A stretch of DNA of 64,000 nucleotides, from positions 43,399 through 107,398 of the forward strand of contig NZ_SLUI01000006.1 of NCBI RefSeq assembly GCF_004339805.1, given 5' to 3'. Position 1 is the stretch's first letter. The number at the start of each line of letters is the position of its first letter. The position numbers and the translations under genes were made by a program. The notes below the pieces were generated by a model. The model worked only from the letters and a program-made list of their open reading frames with translations, was not told the origin of the DNA and ran no database searches. This document shows positions 50,613 through 58,982 of the stretch, piece after piece. This DNA is from Anaerospora hongkongensis. Lineage in GTDB: Bacteria > Bacillota > Negativicutes > Sporomusales > DSM-15969.

Positions 50613-52209
50613 CCACAGCAGAGTCAATACCTTTGTCCAGTGCCCTTATAAATTTAAGCTGCGCTATCTGGACGGCATCGAAACAATACAGGACCCGGCA
50701 GCGGACAATCCGCTTATCATTGGCAAGGCCATGCATATGGGCATCGAGGATGGCATACCGGCGGCGGTGCGGTGGTATGCCGAGCAGTTTAATATCCTTA
50801 CCGACCTTCATATCCACGAGACGATCAAGCTGGAAATCCTGTTGCCGAAAGTGCGGGCGCTGATTGATTACGACGCATCCACCTTTGAACTAGAAGTCAA
50901 GACAAAGGATTTCGTCGGCTATATCGACCTCATTGTCAAAAACGGCGATGGCACGGTCGACATCTTTGACTTCAAGTATTCAAACAACGTGGATCGATAT
51001 CTAGAATCCGAACAGCTGCACCTATATAAGTACTACCTGGAAAAAGTCCACCATCTGAAAGTGGGCCACCTGGGATATATCTTTATCCCTAAGACAGCGA
51101 TCCGGCAAAAGAAAACCGAGGACTTATACCAGTTCCGGCGGCGCTTGCTGGAAACGCTGCGCGAGTTAAAGGTAACCGTCTCGGTAGTTGAGTATGATCC
51201 GCAAAAAGTGGAGCGGTTTTTCCAGGATATCCAAAGCATTCATAGCGCCGCCGAATATCCGAAGAACCCCACAAAACTGTGCGACTGGTGCGATTACCAG
51301 GAATACTGCATGAGAGGAATTGATTATATGTTACTATTGCCCAAAAACGAACGGGTCCAGGTGGACCGGGAGACTGCCCCGGTACTGTGGTTGTACGGCG
51401 TGCCGTTCAGCGGCAAAACCACCTTTGCCAACCAGGCCCCGGACGTATTGCATTTGAATACCGACGGCAATGTCAAATATGTGGATGGTGCCCGGCTGAT
51501 CATCCGGGACGAAATCAAGGTGAACGGTCGCATCAAAGATACGGTGTTTGCCTGGCAGATGTTTAAGGATGCGGTGGAAACGTTGTGCATCGGCCAGCAC
51601 GACTTTAAGACCATCGTCATCGACCTGGTGGAAGATCTTCTGGAACACTGTCGGATTTATATGTATGACAAGCTGAACATTACCCATGAGGCGGACGCCG
51701 GTTACGGTAAGGGCTATGATATGGTGCGGACCGAGTTCTTGCCACAAATTCGTCGGTTGACCAACGCCGGTTACGGCGTCATTCTGATTAGCCATGAAAT
51801 TATCTCCGAGATTACCAAACGCAACGGCGATAAGATTACCACCATTAAACCCAACCTGCAGGAAAAATACGCGAATAAAATCGCCGGCATGGTGGATATC
51901 GTGGGCCGAGTCATTATCGAAGAGGATGACCGCCGCTTTATCAAGTTCAAAACCGATGCTGTGCAATTTGGCGGCGGGCGGCTGAAATTCGGCACCGACC
52001 GGGTGGAACTAGACTATGACAAATTTATGGCATTGTACCGGACGGCCAAGCCGGAAACAAACACTAAGCCCAGACCTGCACCGCAAGCGGCGGTTATAAA
52101 TGAGCCAGCTGGCGAAGCCCCCGAAGAAACAGGGGGTGAAGTACCAACCGAGGCGGCTGCTCCTACAGATGAGGACAAGCCGAAAAGACGTTCCAGAAGA
52201 TCTGCGTAA
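50602..52209 (+). CDS. Cas4/RecB-like nuclease fused to AAA ATPase (Sak4-like)
   Basis: A 535-aa protein with two domains in one frame. Residues 1-240 form a RecB/Cas4-like PD-(D/E)XK nuclease (SHSRVNTFVQCPYKFKLRYL, GYIDLIVK, IFDFKYSN) ending with the iron-sulfur-type cysteines CDWCDYQEYC. Residues 250-500 are an AAA/RecA-like ATPase with GVPFSGKTTF (Walker A) and IVIDLVEDL (Walker B), like the phage Sak4-type recombinases. In many phages these are two genes; an internal AGAGGA plus ATG at 51328 sits right at the junction. A disordered proline/alanine-rich tail ends the protein. Confidence 0.87.
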   Translation: MRFSHSRVNTFVQCPYKFKLRYLDGIETIQDPAADNPLIIGKAMHMGIEDGIPAAVRWYAEQFNILTDLHIHETIKLEILLPKVRALIDYDASTFELEVKTKDFVGYIDLIVKNGDGTVDIFDFKYSNNVDRYLESEQLHLYKYYLEKVHHLKVGHLGYIFIPKTAIRQKKTEDLYQFRRRLLETLRELKVTVSVVEYDPQKVERFFQDIQSIHSAAEYPKNPTKLCDWCDYQEYCMRGIDYMLLLPKNERVQVDRETAPVLWLYGVPFSGKTTFANQAPDVLHLNTDGNVKYVDGARLIIRDEIKVNGRIKDTVFAWQMFKDAVETLCIGQHDFKTIVIDLVEDLLEHCRIYMYDKLNITHEADAGYGKGYDMVRTEFLPQIRRLTNAGYGVILISHEIISEITKRNGDKITTIKPNLQEKYANKIAGMVDIVGRVIIEEDDRRFIKFKTDAVQFGGGRLKFGTDRVELDYDKFMALYRTAKPETNTKPRPAPQAAVINEPAGEAPEETGGEVPTEAAAPTDEDKPKRRSRRSA

Positions 52210-52239
52210 TTGAATTGAATGTGAGGTAGAAAATTTACC

Positions 52240-52698
52240 ATGGCTAATATCTGGGAAAAATGGGATAAAAAAATCGATACTACCGGTCTCAAAGACGACG
52301 TAAAGAAAGCGTCGGAAAACAAGCAGGAATTTAAGGATGTGCCCAAAGGCAAGTATGAAGTGAAAATCACTAAGCTGGAACTGAAGGCCAGCAAGAAGTC
52401 CGATGATCCCATGCTGGCCTGCTGGATGAAAATTATCGCCGGGGACTACAAGGGCCAGTATGTTTTTTACTACCAAATGCTGACCACCGGCTTCGGTATC
52501 CACATGGCCAATGATTTCTTGCGCAGCTTGGAATCCGGTGTGGAAATCGACTTTGATAACTTCAAGCAGTACAACGACATGCTGATGGACATCACGGAAG
52601 CCATCGAAACGGAAAAATTGGAATATGTTCTTGACTACGGCGAAAACGACAAGGGTTATAAGACGTACAAAATTGAGGATGTTTTCTCCGACTCATGA
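52240..52698 (+). CDS. DUF669 (phage SSB-like) protein
   Basis: A 152-aa acidic protein with the DUF669 features VPKGKYEVKITKLELKAS, GQYVFYYQMLT and an acidic end. Family members take the place of single-strand DNA-binding proteins in phage replication modules. It lies between the recombinase-like ATPase and the DNA polymerase. Confidence 0.85.
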   Translation: MANIWEKWDKKIDTTGLKDDVKKASENKQEFKDVPKGKYEVKITKLELKASKKSDDPMLACWMKIIAGDYKGQYVFYYQMLTTGFGIHMANDFLRSLESGVEIDFDNFKQYNDMLMDITEAIETEKLEYVLDYGENDKGYKTYKIEDVFSDS

Positions 52699-54383
52699 TT
52701 TTCTTTGATTTTGAGGTCTTTCTCCTAGACTGGTTGGTGGTGTTGGCGGATGCCAGCACCCAGACCTTTCATACCATCATCAACGACCCGGAAAAACTTC
52801 GCCGTTTTTATGAGAAGAACAAAGACGAAATATGGATCGGCTACAACTCGCGCAGCTACGACCAGTATATCCTGAAGGGGATATTGCTGGATTTTGACCC
52901 GTACGAAATATCAAAGTTCATTATTGCCGAAGACCGCAAAGGCTGGGAGTATTCAAACGCGTTTAACAAAATCCAGCTTTATGTATTTGACATCATGACC
53001 AGCTATCACGGCCTCAAACAGCTTGAAGGGTATATGGGCAATGATATTCGGGAAACCGACGTCAGCTTTAAGACCGCCCGCAAATTGACAGCAGCGGAGC
53101 TGCGTCAGGTGGAACAGTACTGCCGCCATGACGTGGAGCAAACCATGGAAGTGTTCCTGAACCGGACTGACGAGTTTGAGAGCCAACTGTCACTGTTAAA
53201 TGCCTTTAAATTACCGCTAGGTTACATCGCTAAAACCAAACCACAGCTTGCGGCGATCATCCTGGAAGCAACCCGGCAAAGTTATCATGATGAGTTTCAT
53301 ATTACGCTGCCGGACACCCTTCGCCTCAGTAAATACCGGCATATTGCCGACTGGTATGGCGAAGCGGCGAACCGGGACTATAACAAGTCTTTGAAAGTGT
53401 TCGTCGCCGGCGTTCCCCATATTTTTGCCTGGGGCGGCATTCACGGAGCCATCGACAATTACCAAGGGGAAGGGTTGTTTCTGAATATCGATGTGGCCTC
53501 TTACTATCCCGCCCTAATGATTGAATACGGTTTTCTCAGCCGCAGTGTCGTCGATCCTGAGAAGTACAGGCAAATCCGGGACGAACGCCTCCGGCTGAAA
53601 AAAGAGAAAAACCCCATGCAGCAGCCGTACAAGATCGTGCTGAACAGTACCTATGGGGCCATGAAGGACAAGTACAACGCTCTGTACGACCCGCGCCAGG
53701 CCAACAACGTGTGCGTAGGCGGCCAGCTTTTGCTGTTGGATCTCATCGAGAAACTGGAACCGCATTGCAAAGTCGTTCAATCCAACACGGACGGCGTAAT
53801 CGTAAAACTCGATAACGATGATGTCGATTTTATTAAAGCTATTTGCGCCGAGTGGCAAGAGCGCACCCGCATGGTGCTTGAATTTGAGACGTTCGAGCGG
53901 ATCTTCCAAAAAGATGTGAACAACTACATCGTTATTCACAAGGATCAAACCTATAAGTCCAAGGGGGCCTACGTCAAGAAGCTCGATGTCTTAGACAACG
54001 ACCTGCCTATCGTCAACAAGGCTCTAATCAAATATTTCATCCAAGGGACGCCGATGGAAGAGACCATAATAGGTTGTACGAACCTTATGGAATATCAAAA
54101 AATCGTCAAGGTGTCGCGGAAATATATGTACGCCATGCATGGGGATAAAATTTTAAGCGAGCGTGTTTTGCGCGTATTCGCCTCCCGCAGTAGGCATGAC
54201 GCGGGCGTGTTCAAGCAGAAAACCCTGGAGCGCATCGAAAAAATCGCCAACACTCCTGAACGCTGCTTTATCGAAAACGGGAATGTGAACAACCTGCCTT
54301 TGCCTGCGAAACTGGACATTTCCTGGTATATCGATGTCGCAAAAAAACGCCTTAACGACTTTTTGGCAGGTGGTGCAAAGTGA
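52695..54383 (+). CDS. Family B DNA polymerase
   Basis: A 562-aa phage polymerase. The N-terminal DEDD exonuclease has FDFEVFLLDW, GYNSRSYDQYI and YCRHDVEQT; the polymerase part has NIDVASYYPALM (motif A), KIVLNSTYGAMK (motif B) and SNTDGVIV (motif C with one of the two usual aspartates on each side, here NTD). It copies the phage DNA with proofreading. The start overlaps the DUF669 stop by four bases. Confidence 0.92.
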   Translation: MIFFDFEVFLLDWLVVLADASTQTFHTIINDPEKLRRFYEKNKDEIWIGYNSRSYDQYILKGILLDFDPYEISKFIIAEDRKGWEYSNAFNKIQLYVFDIMTSYHGLKQLEGYMGNDIRETDVSFKTARKLTAAELRQVEQYCRHDVEQTMEVFLNRTDEFESQLSLLNAFKLPLGYIAKTKPQLAAIILEATRQSYHDEFHITLPDTLRLSKYRHIADWYGEAANRDYNKSLKVFVAGVPHIFAWGGIHGAIDNYQGEGLFLNIDVASYYPALMIEYGFLSRSVVDPEKYRQIRDERLRLKKEKNPMQQPYKIVLNSTYGAMKDKYNALYDPRQANNVCVGGQLLLLDLIEKLEPHCKVVQSNTDGVIVKLDNDDVDFIKAICAEWQERTRMVLEFETFERIFQKDVNNYIVIHKDQTYKSKGAYVKKLDVLDNDLPIVNKALIKYFIQGTPMEETIIGCTNLMEYQKIVKVSRKYMYAMHGDKILSERVLRVFASRSRHDAGVFKQKTLERIEKIANTPERCFIENGNVNNLPLPAKLDISWYIDVAKKRLNDFLAGGAK

Positions 54384-56251
54384 GTATGTACAAGGGATAT
54401 CTAAAGACCAAGGGCAAGGTGCCTCTCGAAAAAATGGAAGAGATGCGGCCGTCTCCCCCGGATCGGGGAGACTATGCCGGTGTGCTGGCAGACGATATGA
54501 TCCAGATCGACGTGGACAACAAGGAACAGGCTGAGATTGTCCATGAAATCGTCAATTACCTGGAACTGAACTGCAATATCCTGCAAACAACCAGGGGCCT
54601 GCATTTCTATTTCAAAAACCCGGCTGTGAACAGTGTGAAAAACAGATCAGTCAAGGCGTATACCCCGGTTGGCATTAAAGTCGATGTCGGCGTGGGCCTA
54701 AAGAACGGCCTCGTTCCCCTGGTGGTTAGCGGCATAGCCAGAGAGTGGCTGAATCAGACTGAGGAGCCTGACGAACTGCCTGATTGGCTGCGGCCGGTTA
54801 AAATCACTCCAGTAGACTGGTTTCATTTCGGGGAGGGCGACGGCCGGAACCAGGAACTGTTTAACTATATCATCAAGCTGCAATCGGCCGGAATAGCTAA
54901 AACGTCCATCATTGAGGCCATCAATCTTATAAACCGCTTTATCCTTAAAACGCCGCTCACGCAGCGGGAGATCGATACCATTACCCGCGATGAGGCGTTC
55001 CCGACAGAGACTTTCTTTGGTGAACGCGGCAAGTTTTTGCACGATGGGTTTGCCCGCTGGTTTATAAACAACGAGCATGTAGCTCGTATCGATGGCATGC
55101 TGCACATTTACCAGAACGGCCTGTACACGAACAACTGGGAGCTTTTCGAGCGTAAAATGCTGGGCAAAATTCCGACATTAACATCAAGCCAGCGTAGTGA
55201 GGTGCTGCGCTATATCCAGGTGACCTGCGATAACGAAGTCAGTCTGGCCGAGCCGCGCTACATTGGCCTGAAAAGCAAGATATACGATATTGAAACCGAT
55301 AGTCTGCTGGATTACAATCCTAAGATTGTGCTGAAAAACAGAATCCCTTACGATTACGATCCCACCGCCTATGACCCGAGCGTCGACACGGTGTTCGGCA
55401 AAATTACCTGTAAGGACAATAACCTGCGCCTGCTGCTTGAAGAAATGATTGGGTATTGCCTATATCGGAAAAAATCCTTCGGTAAAACCTTCTTTCTGAC
55501 CGCTGGCGGTGAAAACGGAAAATCCACCTTTCTTGACATGATCAAAACTATGCTGAGCCGGGAAAATATCGCAACGCTTGAACCGGCCGACTTTGAACGG
55601 CGCTTTGTCAACGCGCAGCTCTTCGGCAAGCTGGCGAACATCGGTGACGATATCAGCTCTAACTACCGGGAGAATTCCAGCATCTTTAAAAAGCTCGTTA
55701 CCGGCGAGAGCATTATGGTGGAGAACAAGGGTGAAACGCCCTTCATTCTGGATAACTATGCCACGCTGATCTTTTGCACGAACGAAATGCCCCGGATTAA
55801 CGACCAGAGCCACGGCTTCATGCGTCGATTGGTTATTATTCCGTTCAACGCGAAATTTAGCGCGTCGGACCCGGACTACGACCCGTTTATTAAAGATAAG
55901 TTGCTGACGGAAAACGGCATGAAATATTTGCTGAAGCTTGCCGTTGCCGGTCTTAAGCGGCTACTTAAAAATAAGCGGTTTACGGACAGTGCCCAGGTGG
56001 CTGAACAATTGAAGCTGTATGAGGGCATCAACAATCCGGTTCTCTTATTTGTCGAAAGTCATCAGGTGGAAAATCAGATTGCACGGGATGTCTATCTACA
56101 ATACTCATTTTGGTGCCGAGAGAACGGTCTGGTGCCGGTAAGCAATATTAATTTTGGCCGGATTCTAAGCAGCAAAAACCTGTTTAAAACGGCCTTTAAA
56201 AAGATAGACGGCAAGTCGTTTCGGATTTACACAAAAATTCAAGGGGCGTAA
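54380..56251 (+). CDS. Phage D5/P4-type primase-helicase
   Basis: A 623-aa protein with an N-terminal primase-polymerase-like part (DDMIQIDVDNKEQA acidic motif and RGLHFYF), a D5-N region and an SF3 helicase with GGENGKSTF (Walker A) near residue 378 and TLIFCTNEMP (motif C). It primes and unwinds phage DNA. The GTG start overlaps the polymerase stop. A possible replication origin follows directly. Confidence 0.92.
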   Translation: MSMYKGYLKTKGKVPLEKMEEMRPSPPDRGDYAGVLADDMIQIDVDNKEQAEIVHEIVNYLELNCNILQTTRGLHFYFKNPAVNSVKNRSVKAYTPVGIKVDVGVGLKNGLVPLVVSGIAREWLNQTEEPDELPDWLRPVKITPVDWFHFGEGDGRNQELFNYIIKLQSAGIAKTSIIEAINLINRFILKTPLTQREIDTITRDEAFPTETFFGERGKFLHDGFARWFINNEHVARIDGMLHIYQNGLYTNNWELFERKMLGKIPTLTSSQRSEVLRYIQVTCDNEVSLAEPRYIGLKSKIYDIETDSLLDYNPKIVLKNRIPYDYDPTAYDPSVDTVFGKITCKDNNLRLLLEEMIGYCLYRKKSFGKTFFLTAGGENGKSTFLDMIKTMLSRENIATLEPADFERRFVNAQLFGKLANIGDDISSNYRENSSIFKKLVTGESIMVENKGETPFILDNYATLIFCTNEMPRINDQSHGFMRRLVIIPFNAKFSASDPDYDPFIKDKLLTENGMKYLLKLAVAGLKRLLKNKRFTDSAQVAEQLKLYEGINNPVLLFVESHQVENQIARDVYLQYSFWCRENGLVPVSNINFGRILSSKNLFKTAFKKIDGKSFRIYTKIQGA

Positions 56252-56314
56252 AGTCACCGAAAGGTATGGAAAAGTCTCCGACAGGTAACGGATGAAACCC
56301 TTATGAACACTGAT

Positions 56315-56505
56315 GGTCACAGTAGACACTTCTATTTTATATATAAGAAGAATTATCAAATATATATAAATATATAAAGTATATATTTTTATATAGAGAC
56401 TGTGACCCAAATTCTAAAGAAAGTCAGTATTTGTGCGGGTTCACCCGGTTTTTCTTATCGTGACATTTGTGCCCGATACGTGCCCTGTTTGTGCCTGGAT
56501 TGTGA
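56315..56505 (+). other. Candidate phage replication origin with AT-rich core and iteron-like repeats
   Basis: GGTCACAGT (56315) and ACTGTGACC (56399) form a 9-base inverted repeat around a 75-base tract of almost only A and T. Then TTGTGCC-type words recur (near 56431, 56467, 56480, 56489 and 56500). A short CGGG/CCCG hairpin with TTTTT at 56436 may be a terminator. Position after the primase fits an origin, but a regulator site is possible. Confidence 0.4.
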
Positions 56506-56535
56506 CCAGTGAAATGAGAAGTGGGAGGACAAGCC

Positions 56536-56673
56536 ATGAATATGCTGCCGATTAATTCCGAATGGAAGCGGCGGATTAAATGGGCCGAGAAGCAGCAGAA
56601 AGCTGCCAACAAGGCCAAGGAGCAAGCCAAGAAAAAAACGATTCAAAAAATACACTCGGTACAGGAGGACTAG
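56536..56673 (+). CDS. Small basic phage protein
   Basis: A 45-aa ORF with GGGAGGA before ATG. It is lysine- and alanine-rich (AEKQQKAANKAKEQAKKKT) and predicted as one long helix. Its stop touches the start of the next gene. Function unknown. Confidence 0.6.
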   Translation: MNMLPINSEWKRRIKWAEKQQKAANKAKEQAKKKTIQKIHSVQED

Positions 56674-57057
56674 ATGACCAAGAAAGTGGTTACCTTCGAT
56701 TATTGCGGTTCCGGCTTCCTTAGATATCAAAACAACATCAGCGAGAGGAATTTCTGCAACCGGAAGTGCTGGGGTAAGCATCTATCTAAGAAAAGCAAGA
56801 TGCAGCCACTGAGTAAAGGGTCAGCGGCCCAGCAAAAACATTATCAAATCGCTCCAGTTGAACTTATAGAGATTTTGCAGATGTATTTACCTCCAGAGCA
56901 GTTTCAGGGATATTTACGCGGCAATGCGTTGAAGTACTTGCTACGAATGGGGCATAAAGATGAGCCCAAGAAAGAAATAGATAAAGCCTATCAGTTTAGC
57001 AAATGGCTCCGGCAGGCGGCTAACGGTGAGACAATCAACCCGAGGCAGGAGGACTAA
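56674..57057 (+). CDS. DUF3310 family phage protein
   Basis: A 127-aa protein with an N-terminal cysteine cluster (YCGSGF, NFCNRKC), a linker and the DUF3310 domain KHYQIAPVELIEI to YLLRMGHKDEPKKEIDKA. The domain is known from phage T7-like nucleotide kinase (gene 1.7) proteins. It starts right after the small basic ORF's stop with CAGGAGG as ribosome site. Confidence 0.8.
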   Translation: MTKKVVTFDYCGSGFLRYQNNISERNFCNRKCWGKHLSKKSKMQPLSKGSAAQQKHYQIAPVELIEILQMYLPPEQFQGYLRGNALKYLLRMGHKDEPKKEIDKAYQFSKWLRQAANGETINPRQED

Positions 57058-57059
57058 GC

Positions 57060-57515
57060 ATGGACTGCATTAGGGAAGCAGAAAACTACTTGCGCTATTA
57101 CCGGGAACTCAATAAGAGCGTCGAGCACGCCGATCGGATGATCGGTCAGTTAACGTGGCAGACCGCACCGAAAGGGCTGGGTGCTGTAAGCATGGACGTG
57201 ACCGGTGTTCGGGCGTCTCAATCGCACGACACCTTAAACCAGATCTTTCAACTGCAAAAGTGGCAGGAGATGCGGGAGTTGACGCTCACGGAAATGGAAA
57301 AGGTTGAGGACGTTTTGCATTCGATCTGTCAGGAGGCAGGCTGCGCGCAGTACAAAGATGTATTGACCATGTGGTATGTAGAAAAGCTGGATAAGGATAT
57401 GATTGCTGATAAATTTGGCTATAGTTCACGGCAGTCGGTCTACGATATGAAGAATAAAGCGATTAGGAAATTCGCCGTCGCACTTTTTGGAGTAACTGCC
57501 TTAAAGGCAATATGA
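57060..57515 (+). CDS. DUF1492/ArpU-RinA-like late transcription regulator
   Basis: A 151-aa protein with an N-terminal helical part (REAENYLRYYRELNKSVEHA, YWLR-like start) and a C-terminal sigma-4-like HTH (MIADKFGYSSRQSVYDMKNKAIRKF). DUF1492 proteins activate phage late genes in Firmicutes. It is followed by an extended -10 promoter and then a terminator. Confidence 0.85.
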   Translation: MDCIREAENYLRYYRELNKSVEHADRMIGQLTWQTAPKGLGAVSMDVTGVRASQSHDTLNQIFQLQKWQEMRELTLTEMEKVEDVLHSICQEAGCAQYKDVLTMWYVEKLDKDMIADKFGYSSRQSVYDMKNKAIRKFAVALFGVTALKAI

Positions 57516-57553
57516 AACTGGAAAAAGTCTAGACACTTTTTTGACTTTGATCG

Positions 57554-57615
57554 TGCTATAATGATACCATCGAAATACTTGAGGACCGCCCTGTTTGGGG
57601 CGGTCTTACTTTTTA
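57554..57615 (+). promoter_or_regulatory. Extended -10 promoter with early terminator
   Basis: TGCTATAAT at 57554-57562 is an extended -10. About 20 bases later GGACCGCCC/GGGGCGGTCT forms a hairpin (57583-57606) with a T-rich end. This arrangement fits a late promoter with attenuation in front of the gene at 57629, perhaps activated by the DUF1492 protein. Confidence 0.6.
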
Positions 57616-57628
57616 TGGAGGTGGCCTT

Positions 57629-57823
57629 ATGCCAACGGTAGTGTGTAGCCGGACGGACTGCTTGAATCACAGTGCGGAAGTCTGCATGGCAAATCGGGTG
57701 GAGTGGTGTCAAGGACAATGCAGCGGCTATATCACGAGCCGGGAAGCGATGAGAGCCAACGCCCCGCCCGTGGAACGAAAGCATGGTGCGATCATCCCTA
57801 AGCAGTGCCGTCCGATCCGGTGA
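57629..57823 (+). CDS. DUF1540-like cysteine-rich small protein
   Basis: A 64-aa protein behind GGAGG with six cysteines within its first 31 residues (CSRTDCLNH, VCMANRVEWCQGQC), similar in spacing to DUF1540 zinc-binding proteins. The tail is basic. Role unknown; it is the first gene after the possible late promoter. Confidence 0.7.
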   Translation: MPTVVCSRTDCLNHSAEVCMANRVEWCQGQCSGYITSREAMRANAPPVERKHGAIIPKQCRPIR

Positions 57824-58044
57824 TGAGGTGTGGCACCCATTTACTGGCAATAAATCGGGCGGTTCCTTCTTACGGGGTGGGGGCCGCAGGGGTCGGCGAT
57901 GCCGCGATAAATTCCCGCGAAAAATTAAAAAAATTTGTTCAACCTTTCAACTTTTTAAACACGCAAATTCAGCGTTATTGAGGGTTGGCGGATTTTGAAA
58001 GTTGTAAAAACATGGTATTCAACAATTGCAAACTGAAATTCTTA

Positions 58045-58072
58045 AACGTCCGTTTATGTGGGCGTTTTTTTG
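58045..58072 (+). terminator. Rho-independent terminator
   Basis: AAACGTCC pairs with GGGCGTT and is followed by TTTTTT. It lies just before the ParB-methyltransferase start; the 220 bases before it (from 57824) show no gene. Confidence 0.65.
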
Positions 58073-58087
58073 TTTGGGGGAAAAGAC

Positions 58088-58982
58088 TTGGAAATTGTCA
58101 AACTGCCCATTGAAAATTTAAATGCCGCGCCATATAATCCGCGCGTTGATTTGAAACCAGGGGATAAGGAGTACGAGAAACTTAAAAAATCCATTCTCAC
58201 CTATGGTTATATTGACCCGATCATCGTCAGCAAGCGCGGCTATGTGGTGGTCGGCGGCCACCAGCGGCTAAAGATACTCCAGGCGATAGGACATAAAACC
58301 GTCGATGTTTCCCTGGTAGACCTACCGCTTGCCCAAGAAAAAGCCCTGAACATCGCGCTCAACAAGACAGGCGGTGACTGGGATCTGCCGAAGCTGCAGG
58401 AATTGCTGGCCGAGCTTCAAGAAACCGACATGGACATAGAGATTACCGGCTTTGATGATTTGGAGATTGAGAACCTGCTGGCCTCCGTCTTGGAGGAGGA
58501 AGAAACCAAGCCGGCTAAAAAACAGGCGGTCGAGGATGACTTTGACGCGGAGGAGGAAGCCGCCAAAATCAAAAAACCGCTAACCCAGCCCGGCGATATT
58601 TGGCTGCTGGGCCGACACCGACTGCTTTGCGGCGATGCCACCAAAGCGGAAGATGTCCGGCGGCTTACCGACGGCAAGCTGTGCAACATGGTCTTTACCG
58701 ACCCGCCGTATAACGTAGCATATGTCGGTAAAACGGCGGACAGCCTGAAAATTCAAAACGATAGCATGGCGGATGGCGATTTTTACAAGTTTCTCTTGCA
58801 AGCGTATACAAACATGCTGGAAGTAGTGGCACCAGGCGGTGCTATTTATGTATGTCATGCGGATACCGAGGGACTGAACTTCCGCAAAGCTATGGTGGAT
58901 GCCGGCTGGCTGTTAAAGCAATGCCTGGTCTGGGTAAAAAACAGCATGGTGCTTGGCCGCCAGGACTACCACTGGCAGCATG
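58088..58982 (+). CDS. ParB-DNA methyltransferase, exon 1 (interrupted by group II intron)
   Basis: Exon 1 encodes a ParB-like N-terminal domain (LPIENLNAAPYNPR, then VVGGHQRLK) and the first half of an N4/N6 DNA methyltransferase with the catalytic TDPPYN. It ends at GCATG within LGRQDYHWQH. In the unspliced reading it runs into the intron and stops 17 bases later. Joined to exon 2 it gives a 426-aa beta-class enzyme (DPPY before FGGSG). Such fusions are common in phages and modify phage DNA. The TTG start at 58088 follows GGGGGA. Confidence 0.9.
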
